From an uncultured Hymenobacter sp. (GTDB taxonomy: Bacteria > Bacteroidota > Bacteroidia > Cytophagales > Hymenobacteraceae), in assembly GCA_937871705.1 (NCBI GenBank), contig CALMOO010000214.1, positions 1 through 5,498 on the forward strand: 5,498 nt of DNA, given 5' to 3'. Below the pieces are notes generated by a model, which did no database searches, was not told the DNA's origin, and saw nothing but the letters and a program-made list of their open reading frames with translations. Made by a program: the position numbers and the translations under genes. Each line of letters opens with the position of its first letter. Positions within the stretch are counted from its first letter, which is position 1. Shown here piece after piece: positions 1 through 5,498 of the stretch.

Positions 1-1
1 G

Positions 2-496
2 GAGGAAGCGCTGCTCGAGGGCCTCATGGCTACCATTCGGGGCGAGTACGAGCGGCCCATCGATGCCTTCAGCCAGGACGTGCTGGTGTCGCAGCTAGAG
101 CAGCTGCTCAGCTACGCCAACCGCTTCTATCACCGCCAGTTCCTGACCCGCCGCGCTGCCGAGCACGACCAGCTAAGTCGGTTTGAGGCGCTACTAACCG
201 ACTACTTTGCCCAGGCCGACGCCCTACCCCTGCCTACAGTGCAATACTTCGCCGACGCGCTGCACCTCTCCCCGGCTTACCTGAGCGACATGCTGCGCAC
301 CCTCACGGGCCAGAATACGCAGCAGCACATTCACCAGGCGCTGATTGAGAAAGCCAAACGCCTGCTGCTCACTACTTCGCTTTCCATCAACGAGGCGGCG
401 TTTCGGCTTGGCTTTGAGTACCCGCAGTATTTCAACCGGCTTTTCAAAAGCAAAACCGGCCTTACCCCCGCGGCCTTCCGGCAAGCGGCTACTTAG
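2..496 (+). CDS. AraC-family transcriptional regulator, C-terminal part (5' end outside window)
   Basis: This is a DNA-binding transcription regulator acting in the cytoplasm. The reading frame is open from the window edge, so the gene starts upstream; the ATG at 26 is internal, because coding-like residues (EEALLEGL) precede it. About 164 residues are visible, against roughly 300 for a full AraC regulator of this Bacteroidota type. The missing part should be the cupin-like sensor domain. Counting from Met26, residues 70-153 form the double helix-turn-helix. The first helix pair lies around TVQYFADALHLSPAYLSDML. The second contains the family signature SINEAAFRLGFEYPQYFNRLF, followed by KSKTGLTPAAFR. 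The linker segment SQLEQLLSYANRFYHRQF just upstream is also typical of the subfamily. The gene ends in TAG. The next gene, an amine oxidase, lies 200 bases downstream in the same direction, so it is a possible target or co-transcribed partner. The ligand and target genes cannot be told from the visible part. Confidence 0.93.
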   Translation, partial: EEALLEGLMATIRGEYERPIDAFSQDVLVSQLEQLLSYANRFYHRQFLTRRAAEHDQLSRFEALLTDYFAQADALPLPTVQYFADALHLSPAYLSDMLRTLTGQNTQQHIHQALIEKAKRLLLTTSLSINEAAFRLGFEYPQYFNRLFKSKTGLTPAAFRQAAT

Positions 497-644
497 CGCA
501 GCATCAGAAACTTGCGACGTCAGCCAGTCGCCGCCCAAGGCACCATTTGGCCACAACGCCGGGCGCGCTTACCGCCGCGGCCAGGCCATAGAGCGGCGCG
601 GAAAAGGCGTCTTGTGGCGTAGGCGCTGTAGCAGACCGGGCACT

Positions 645-687
645 GGAAACGCACATGGCCGGCTTTTACCCTGCTATGTGCGTTTCC
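645..687. promoter_or_regulatory. Perfect 12-bp inverted repeat ahead of the amine oxidase gene
   Basis: GGAAACGCACAT at 645-656 is matched exactly by its reverse complement ATGTGCGTTTCC at 676-687, with 19 bases between the arms. The right arm ends 8 bases before the ATG at 696. The arm centres are 31 bp apart, close to three helical turns, so two protein subunits could bind the same face of the DNA. In RNA the same sequence would form a strong hairpin abutting the start codon. It is not followed by a T tract, which argues against a simple terminator for the regulator gene. That it is an operator or a translational control hairpin is inference. The repeat itself is directly visible. Confidence 0.6.
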
Positions 688-695
688 TTTGCGTA

Positions 696-2018
696 ATGAC
701 TTCCATGAACGCTACCCCCCCTACTTACCACACCGAAGTACTCATCATTGGCGCCGGCGTGGCGGGGCTTTTCGCGGCGCGGGCGCTTGCGGCGGCTGGC
801 CGGCAGGTGCTGCTGGTCGAGGCCCAGGACCGCCTCGGCGGGCGCGTGCATACGCTCATGCCTGCGGGCTTTACGCGGGCTATTGAGGCGGGCGCCGAGT
901 TTCTGCACGGGGCGGTGCCCCTCACCGAGGGCCTGCTAGCCGAAGCTGGGATAAGCCAGCAAGCCGCGGCGGGCCAAACCTATCTGGTGCAAGACGGCCA
1001 GGTGCAGAACGAGGACGAAGCCAGCTTTTTTACGCACTTGCCGCAGCTGCTCGCCCGGCTTGAAGCGCTGGCGCAAGACCTACCCCTGGCCGACTTTCTG
1101 ACCCAGGAGTTTCCGGGGGCGGCGCACGCACCGCTGCGGGCCATGGCAACGCAGTTTGCCGAAGGCTACGACGCGGCCGATGCGCACCGCGCCAGTGCCT
1201 GGGCCCTGCGCGACGAGTGGGCAGCGGGCGGCGCCGACGACTCGCCGCGCCCGGTGGGCGGCTACGGCCCGCTGTTGCACTGGCTGGCCGACCAAGCCCA
1301 GCTTGCGGGGGCTACGCTGCACCTGGCCGCGCCCGTGCAGCAAATACGCTGGCAGCCCGGCCGGGCCGAGGTGCTAACCACGGCCGGCGCCACTTACCAC
1401 GCTCGCCAGGTGCTGTGCACGGTGTCGCTGGGCGTGTGGCAGCGCGAGGCGGGGCAGCCCGGCCACCTCAGCTTTGTGCCCGAGCTGACCGCACATCGGG
1501 CGGCCGCAAGCCAACTCGGGTTTGGGGCAGTTATCAAGATTGTGCTGGAATTTCGGGCGGCTTTTTGGCACGAGCGGCTGCCGGAGCTGGAGTTTCTGCT
1601 CTCCGAGGAGCCGGTGCCTACTTGGTGGAGCCAGCTGCCCGACCCGCGCCCGCTGCTAACGGGCTGGCTGGCCGGGCCCGCGGCGGCGCGGCGGCTCACA
1701 GCCTCAGACGCCACTATTTTGCAGCTAGCCCTGGAGTCATTGGCTACCCTGCTGTCTACCCCGGTCGCTGACTTGCAGGCGCAGCTGCGCGCCAGCTACG
1801 TGCGCAACTGGGGCACCGAGCCGCACGTGTACGGCGCGTATTCGTACGCCACCGTGGGGGCACCGGCGGCCCGCGCCGCGCTGGCCACCCCCGTGGCTGG
1901 TACGCTGTTTTTTGCGGGAGAGGGCGCCTATGAGGGGGCCGCGTCCGGCACCGTCGAGGCCGCGCTGGTGAGTGGGCAGGCCGCGGCCCGCGCCATGTTG
2001 GCCCTACCCCCTCCGTAG
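696..2018 (+). CDS. Flavin-dependent amine oxidase (FAD-binding oxidoreductase)
   Basis: This is a cytoplasmic FAD enzyme of the monoamine/polyamine oxidase superfamily, which oxidises amines to imines and passes electrons to oxygen. It has 440 residues, a normal family length. Near the N-terminus the Rossmann motif IIGAGVAGL (residues 17-25) is followed by the acidic FAD-ribose contact E42 and the RLGGRVHT motif (47-53). GGYGPLLHWLAD (188-199) matches the conserved substrate-domain entry. K281 in GAVIKIVLEF corresponds to the lysine conserved near the flavin N5 in polyamine oxidases and LSD1. The C-terminus has GAYSY (380-384) and LFFAGEGAYEGAASGTVEAALVSGQAAA (404-431), the second flavin-binding signature. 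There is no signal peptide. The open frame extends back to 345 through the regulator gene, but homology begins only after 696. ATG 696 is chosen, with ATG 705 (437 residues) an equal alternative. The substrate cannot be assigned; polyamines, aromatic amines or amino acids are all possible. Confidence 0.9.
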   Translation: MTSMNATPPTYHTEVLIIGAGVAGLFAARALAAAGRQVLLVEAQDRLGGRVHTLMPAGFTRAIEAGAEFLHGAVPLTEGLLAEAGISQQAAAGQTYLVQDGQVQNEDEASFFTHLPQLLARLEALAQDLPLADFLTQEFPGAAHAPLRAMATQFAEGYDAADAHRASAWALRDEWAAGGADDSPRPVGGYGPLLHWLADQAQLAGATLHLAAPVQQIRWQPGRAEVLTTAGATYHARQVLCTVSLGVWQREAGQPGHLSFVPELTAHRAAASQLGFGAVIKIVLEFRAAFWHERLPELEFLLSEEPVPTWWSQLPDPRPLLTGWLAGPAAARRLTASDATILQLALESLATLLSTPVADLQAQLRASYVRNWGTEPHVYGAYSYATVGAPAARAALATPVAGTLFFAGEGAYEGAASGTVEAALVSGQAAARAMLALPPP

Positions 2019-2115
2019 CGGGTGAGGCGTCGTTGGGAAGGCCCCCTGGTTTTCTCCTGGCGTATTTAATTTACAGAAGGCGGGTAAGGCCTTGCGGTAG
2101 CCGTAGCGGCTGAGG
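2013..2115. repeat. Imperfect 15-bp direct repeats in the convergent intergenic region
   Basis: CCGTAGCGGGTGAGG at 2013-2027 recurs as CCGTAGCGGCTGAGG at 2101-2115, a 14 of 15 match, 88 bases apart. The first copy contains the TAG stop of the amine oxidase. The second overlaps a small hairpin, AGCCG-TAG-CGGCT at 2099-2111. The hairpin has a 5-bp stem and no T tract on either strand, so I do not call it a terminator. An AT-rich patch (TATTTAATTTA, 2063-2073) stands out between the copies. The rest of 2019-2136 shows no gene. Function is unknown; chance or a degenerate intergenic repeat family are both possible. Confidence 0.4.
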
Positions 2116-2136
2116 TTGTGCTGAGGCGGCAGCTTT

Positions 2137-2565
2137 TTAGTACACCAGGCATTTCCAGAACTTAAAATTTTGCTGCACGCCCTGCCCGGAGGTAAGGCGC
2201 ACGGTATTAGCGGACGTGTACAGGTAGAGGTTGGCGGGCATCACCACGTAGGTATCGGCGGGCGGGTTCACGGCCAGCTGACCATTCAGCACGGGATAGT
2301 GCAGGCTGGCCCCCTTGAGTTGGTCTAGGCTGCCCGTCCCCAGCTGGTCTAGCTCCGCTTTGCGAATAAAATACAGCTCGCCGGTGTAGAGCTGGTACGA
2401 GCGAAGCGCCTCGTTGATGACGGGCATGCAGTCTCCCTGGCCATAAGTAACCTGGCCGTGAAGCCCGGCGGCGGGAGTGCCATCCGCAGCGGGCGCAGGT
2501 TGTTCGCGGGCGCAGCCCAGGGCTAGTAATAGGCCAAAAGCCGAGAGTAGAGGTAGCCGTTTCAT
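2137..2565 (-). CDS. Small lipoprotein of unknown function, possible transthyretin-like fold
   Basis: The 142-residue protein starts with a clear lipoprotein signal peptide. MKR is followed by a hydrophobic stretch (residues 4-16) and the lipobox ALGC, with C18 as the lipidated cysteine. The residues after C18 (AREQP) lack the acidic surface-export signal known in some Bacteroidota, so the final side of the outer membrane is open. A low-complexity Pro/Ala linker (to about residue 33) leads into a compact domain beginning GQVTYGQGDCMP (37-48). Its end has PADTYVVMPANLYLY and closes with KFWKCLVY. C46 and C139 could form a disulfide joining the domain ends. The early strand plus the late D-T-Y-V-V segment recalls the beta-sandwich of carboxypeptidase-regulatory/transthyretin-like domains, but this is inference. 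I recognise no named family. It lies 152 bases downstream of the dextranase on the same strand, so it may be the last gene of the glucan operon or have its own promoter. Confidence 0.78.
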   Translation of the reverse strand: MKRLPLLSAFGLLLALGCAREQPAPAADGTPAAGLHGQVTYGQGDCMPVINEALRSYQLYTGELYFIRKAELDQLGTGSLDQLKGASLHYPVLNGQLAVNPPADTYVVMPANLYLYTSANTVRLTSGQGVQQNFKFWKCLVY

Positions 2566-2717
2566 AGCAGCGGGATAACAGGTGGGTAGCTGTGCATAGC
2601 AGAGCCCCGTAGGCGCGCAAAAGTTGCAAGTGACGGCTACCTAATTCAGCCCAAAAACGCGCAGTTGAGTAGCTGCCAGCCCCGTAGGCAGGTAGTGCCG
2701 TAGCACGTATTCTACCT
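2566..2717. other. Intergenic gap between dextranase and small lipoprotein, with a 12-bp direct repeat
   Basis: The 12-mer AGCCCCGTAGGC occurs at 2603-2614 and again at 2678-2689, 75 bases apart and each preceded by a TAGC a few bases earlier. The second copy sits in the loop and one arm of a 5-bp stem (CTGCC 2673-2677, GGCAG 2687-2691). A run of five A at 2653-2657 gives a short T run on the - strand downstream of that stem. It lies 16 bases beyond the stem, so a dextranase terminator is possible but weak. No convincing Bacteroidota promoter (TAnnTTTG with an upstream TTTG) for the small lipoprotein could be placed. Confidence 0.35.
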
Positions 2718-4475
2718 TCACTCCAGCACCAGCATGTCCCAGTAGCGCAGCCGGGGCACCGTCACGGTGAGCTGGCCGGCCGCCTGGGTAAACGGCAGCG
2801 GCTGCGGCACTCCCTGCTGAAAATCGGGGGAGGCGACCCACACCCGCTGGATAGTGGTGGCTACCGGCAGCTGCACGCGCAGATTTTGGCGCAGGGTGGG
2901 TACCGGCTGCTGCGCCTGGTTATCGCGCCATTCCAGGGTTTTAGCGTTGGTGAAGTTGAGCAGGTGCACCACCTGCCGCCCCTGGGCCTGGCTGCGCACT
3001 ACCGCGACGCGGCCCCGCTGCGGCGGCCAGGCCGCCAGGTTGGCATCGCCTGCCAGGGTTGCGGCGCTGTCGCGAAGGAAGGTGCGGTTGGAGCCGCGCA
3101 ATAAGCTCTCGTAGGCGACGACAAAGTCATAGTAGGCTTGCAGCTGCGCTTGCAGGGCTGGGGTCATCTGCAAGTGGTCGTCCGGAAAGTATTCGGTATC
3201 AAGCAAATGCTCGCCTAGCTCGATGTGTGCGCCGCCGAAGGCGAAAATCACTGCATCGGCCAGCAGCACACTGGCCGGGTTGAAAAAGCCCGCCACCTTG
3301 GCCCGGTCACGGTTGATGTAGGCAGCCAGCACCGCGCGCTTGCCGGGCGCCAGCGCCTCGTTGCCACGGATAGCTTCCGCAAGACTAGCATACTCTTCAT
3401 TGCCAGTCCACAGCTCGGAGTACATAAACTCTGTGTTTGCCTGCGCAATTTGGGCTTCGCCCCACCGGTTCACGGCGTTCATCACGATGGGGCGGGTAGG
3501 CTGCGCCTGCTTAGCCGCTTTCAGGAACGTGCCGAAGGCAAGCGAGGGGTCGGTGCGCTGCCCGGCGTAGGTGTAGAGCGGGCCGGGGTCGCCGACCTGG
3601 TCGACGTGCCAGCCGTCAAAATTCAGCCCTTTGGCCGCGTACACTTTGTCGGTTTGGGCTAGTAAGTAGGCTTGCCAGCCGGGGTTGCCGGGGTCTTGCA
3701 TATCGAGGCCGTGCACTTCCCAGGTGGCCGGAAAACCCTCAAACGCATAGCGCTTCAGGTGGAGGCTGTCGCGGTACAGGCCCCACTCGGGGCGCACGCC
3801 CTCGGCGGCAGTATTGGGGTAGGCGCCGTAGAGCAGGTTATAAAACATGGCTTTCATACCCACCCGGTGCGCGCGGTCGATGTAGCCGGCTACGGTGGAC
3901 AGGTAGGTGGGGCGGTTGGCGAGGTCGCGCCACTCGGCAGCGGGCGCCGCGGGCGTGCCGGCCAGCGACTGGTGGTGCTTGTCGCCCCAGTCGTAGAACT
4001 GCAAGCCGTTGAGGTGGTAGCGCGTGAGCTGCTGCATCACGCCGTCCATCTCAGCCCCCGAAAGCTCGCCGAATTTCGACAAAAACCCATAGCGCGGAAA
4101 CTGCCGCCAGTCGCTCGACACATCCACGGCCGTCGTCACGGGCACTTGGCCGGGGCTGCTCACCTGCACCAGGTAGCCCTGGTAGTCGTCGGCTGGGGGC
4201 TGCCAGGTCCAGCGCGCAGTGGTACCCGAAGCTAATACGGTTTGGTGTCCAATGGGCTGGCCCAGGTGATAATAGGTGATGGCCAGTTGCCGGCCTGGCT
4301 GGGCCCGCGCCAGCTGCGCCGTCAGGTGCACGGCCGTGCGGGGGGGGTAGGCGGCGCGGTCGGTGTCGAGGCGGCGCAGCGCCGGCTGGGCTGCCGTTTG
4401 GGCCGCGGTGGGGCCGCCCAGCAGCTCACCGCCCACCAGCGCCAGTCCTACGAAGTAAGAAATTAGTTGTGCCAT
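2718..4475 (-). CDS. GH66 glycoside hydrolase, probable endo-dextranase
   Basis: The enzyme is predicted to cleave internal alpha-1,6-glucosidic bonds of dextran by a retaining mechanism, giving isomalto-oligosaccharides. It has 585 residues. An export signal is likely but atypical: residues 1-25 are hydrophobic, lack a basic start and contain E17, with possible cleavage at TAA-Q near 25 or 29. An Ig-like beta domain (about 35-120) is followed by the barrel, starting at RYGFLSKF (128-135) and including NGLQFYDWGDKHH (156-168) and MKAMFYNLLYGAYP (207-220). D292 in FDGWHVDQVG is the expected nucleophile and E354 in MYSELW the expected acid/base. A C-terminal beta domain (about 470-585) ends RYWDMLVLE. 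I see no cysteine. The length leaves no room for the CBM35 insertion known in the related cycloisomaltooligosaccharide glucanotransferases, favouring a dextranase. It begins 3 bases after the SusD stop, so it is surely co-transcribed with it. An 8-base C run interrupts codons 43-46. Confidence 0.93.
   Translation of the reverse strand: MAQLISYFVGLALVGGELLGGPTAAQTAAQPALRRLDTDRAAYPPRTAVHLTAQLARAQPGRQLAITYYHLGQPIGHQTVLASGTTARWTWQPPADDYQGYLVQVSSPGQVPVTTAVDVSSDWRQFPRYGFLSKFGELSGAEMDGVMQQLTRYHLNGLQFYDWGDKHHQSLAGTPAAPAAEWRDLANRPTYLSTVAGYIDRAHRVGMKAMFYNLLYGAYPNTAAEGVRPEWGLYRDSLHLKRYAFEGFPATWEVHGLDMQDPGNPGWQAYLLAQTDKVYAAKGLNFDGWHVDQVGDPGPLYTYAGQRTDPSLAFGTFLKAAKQAQPTRPIVMNAVNRWGEAQIAQANTEFMYSELWTGNEEYASLAEAIRGNEALAPGKRAVLAAYINRDRAKVAGFFNPASVLLADAVIFAFGGAHIELGEHLLDTEYFPDDHLQMTPALQAQLQAYYDFVVAYESLLRGSNRTFLRDSAATLAGDANLAAWPPQRGRVAVVRSQAQGRQVVHLLNFTNAKTLEWRDNQAQQPVPTLRQNLRVQLPVATTIQRVWVASPDFQQGVPQPLPFTQAAGQLTVTVPRLRYWDMLVLE
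4340..4347 (-). repeat. Eight-base C homopolymer inside the GH66 coding sequence
   Basis: Eight G on the + strand, read as C8 in the gene, span the end of codon 43 through the start of codon 46 (Tyr-Pro-Pro-Arg) of the dextranase. Gain or loss of one base would shift the frame before the catalytic domain. The frame is intact here. The tract also contains one of the CCTACCCC octamers (4344-4351). It could be a slippage site or simply a GC-rich proline pair. Confidence 0.5.
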
Positions 4476-4478
4476 TAG

Positions 4479-5498
4479 TTAGTAGCCAGGGTTTTGGTCG
4501 ATGGCGGGGTTGGCATCGCGCTCGTTCTGCGGAATGGGCATGAGCAGGAATTTCTCGCTGATGTTACCACGCCCTACCCCGTACTCGTCATTCGGCGTGC
4601 CCAGCGACTTCAGAAACGACAGCGCCCGCACCTGCCCGTTGTTGTCCTTGGTCCGCACCAAGTCAAACCACCGCTCGCCGTTCTCAAAGGCCAGTTCCAG
4701 CCGGCGCTCCTTGATGATGGCATCGCGCAGCGTCGCCTGGCTGGTGCTGCTGAGGGCCGGCAAGCCCGCCCGGGCCCTCACCTGGTTAAGGGGGGGTAGG
4801 GCGGCGCTGCTTTGGCCTTGCTCGTTCAGGGCTTCGGCCAAGATGAGCAGCACGTCGGCGTAGCGCAGCACCACGGTGTTAAGCGGGTCGTCGGCAAACG
4901 AAGTCTGGGCCCCGCTGCTGGTAGGCACCACAAACTTGCGGGTATTGAAGCCCGTGATGGAGAAGTTGGCCGAATACGTGAAGCTGCCCTGCACATCGCC
5001 GGGCACATACACGGTCGCGGGCCGGCGCTTGTCGCCGGGCTCAAACTGGCGCACGAATTCGGCCGTGGGCTGGTTCCAGCCAAAGCCGCCACCGGGCGTG
5101 ATGTTGGAGCTGCGCGGCGCCATAAAGTCGCTGCGAAAGTTGCACACCGCGTCGCCGCCAAAGCCGTTGTTATTCGGGTCGTACACGTACTGCACCTCGA
5201 ACAGCGACTCCGGCCCGTTCTCCTTAGTAGGGTCAAAATTCGCCGCAAAATCAGCGTTGAGCGAATACTTGCCCAGCGCTACTACTTCCTGGGCTTTGGT
5301 GGCGGCAGCGGCGTACTTGTTCTCCGTCAGATACACCTTGGCTAGCAGACCTTTGGCGGCGCCTTGCGTAGCCCGGCCCAGCGTGGGCGCCGTGACGGGC
5401 AGCACCGTTTCAGCCTCGCTTAAGTCTTTTTCAATCTGCGCGTACACGTCGGCCACGGCGGCGCGCGCGACCCACCAGCTTCGGTGGACACGCGCACC
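4479..5498 (-). CDS. SusD/RagB-family nutrient-binding outer-membrane lipoprotein, C-terminal part (5' end outside window)
   Basis: SusD proteins are surface lipoproteins that sit over a SusC TonB-dependent transporter and bind the glycan to be imported. The frame runs open to the right edge, so the signal peptide and N-terminal third are missing. About 339 of the usual 480-560 residues are visible. Counting from the GTG-encoded Val at 5456, family hallmarks appear in order: DVYAQIEKDLSEAE (3-16); the TPR-like helices AAKGLLAKVYL...YAAAATKAQEVVALGKYSL (33-66); ESLFEVQY (83-90); RYADVLLILAEALNEQG (198-214); LNQVRARAGLPAL (223-235); KERRLELAFENGERWFDLVRT (249-269); and the classic ending LLMPIPQNERDANPAIDQNPGY, then TAA. 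The GTG at 5456 is internal, not a real start. The adjacent GH66 gene suggests an alpha-1,6-glucan ligand. A susC gene is expected just upstream, beyond the window. The frame of the first 14 visible codons (5457-5498) reads less like the family; see the findings. Confidence 0.96.
   Translation of the reverse strand, partial: GARVHRSWWVARAAVADVYAQIEKDLSEAETVLPVTAPTLGRATQGAAKGLLAKVYLTENKYAAAATKAQEVVALGKYSLNADFAANFDPTKENGPESLFEVQYVYDPNNNGFGGDAVCNFRSDFMAPRSSNITPGGGFGWNQPTAEFVRQFEPGDKRRPATVYVPGDVQGSFTYSANFSITGFNTRKFVVPTSSGAQTSFADDPLNTVVLRYADVLLILAEALNEQGQSSAALPPLNQVRARAGLPALSSTSQATLRDAIIKERRLELAFENGERWFDLVRTKDNNGQVRALSFLKSLGTPNDEYGVGRGNISEKFLLMPIPQNERDANPAIDQNPGY

Noticed and set aside
684..691. 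TTCCTTTG as a Bacteroidota -7 promoter element (TAnnTTTG)
   Set aside because: It mismatches the consensus, lies only 4 bases from the start codon and overlaps the inverted repeat, so a promoter call is not supportable.
345..695. Upstream extension of the amine oxidase frame back to an ATG at 345 (557 residues)
   Set aside because: It overlaps the regulator gene, its added 117 residues are Arg/Ser-rich and unlike the family, and the FAD-binding domain begins just after 696.
1217..1771. 184-codon open frame on the + strand within the amine oxidase gene
   Set aside because: It is an out-of-frame reading of the flavin enzyme, Ala/Gly/Arg-rich, with no family motif.
2099..2111. Hairpin AGCCG-TAG-CGGCT as a terminator between the convergent genes
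   Set aside because: The stem is only 5 bp with no T run on either strand; I mention it only as part of the repeat region.
2207..2629. 140-codon frame on the - strand overlapping the small lipoprotein
   Set aside because: The competing frame has a proper signal peptide and lipobox. This one has only a stray hydrophobic start and Arg/Pro-rich noise.
2641..2841. 66-codon - strand frame running past the end of the dextranase
   Set aside because: Most of it is an alternative frame of the GH66 C-terminus, and the short tail has no start site or recognisable content.
3672..4235. 187-codon open frame on the + strand inside the dextranase gene
   Set aside because: It is antisense to a well-supported GH66 gene, its Val/Gly/His-rich product matches nothing recognisable, and long antisense frames are expected in GC-rich DNA.
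4812..5345. 177-codon open frame on the + strand inside the SusD gene
   Set aside because: It is the antisense shadow of conserved SusD motifs, with repetitive Val/His/Arg composition and no independent signal.

Overview
The window looks like chromosomal DNA from a GC-rich member of the Bacteroidota, most likely Hymenobacter or a close relative in the Cytophagales. The reasons are a SusD-family outer-membrane lipoprotein (a family largely confined to this phylum), start sites without clear Shine-Dalgarno sequences, and GC-rich coding sequence carrying typical Bacteroidota protein families. The genus is inferred from overall character, not from a marker gene.

The layout is two blocks that converge. 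The left block is on the + strand. It holds the C-terminal part of an AraC-family transcription regulator (2-496, cut by the window edge), a 199-base gap containing a perfect 12-bp inverted repeat, and a flavin-dependent amine oxidase (696-2018). A 118-base gap with short repeats (2019-2136) separates the blocks. The right block is on the - strand, read from right to left. It holds the C-terminal part of a SusD/RagB glycan-binding lipoprotein (4479-5498, cut by the window edge), a GH66 dextranase-type glycoside hydrolase beginning 3 bases after the SusD stop (2718-4475), a 152-base gap, and a small lipoprotein of unknown function (2137-2565).

SusD plus GH66 marks the downstream end of a polysaccharide utilization locus whose probable substrate is dextran or another alpha-1,6-glucan. 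SusD would help a SusC-type TonB-dependent transporter, expected just beyond the right edge, to capture glucan. The GH66 enzyme would cut alpha-1,6 linkages inside the chain. The small lipoprotein may belong to the same transcript, but its role is unknown. The AraC regulator and amine oxidase appear to be a separate unit, and their proximity does not prove that the regulator controls either block.

I found no RNA gene, CRISPR array, insertion sequence or origin. No wholly new system is evident. The most notable non-genic signals are the long inverted repeat just ahead of the amine oxidase start, an 8-bp C run inside the dextranase gene, and seven copies of the octamer CCTACCCC (both strands counted) spread through the coding regions.
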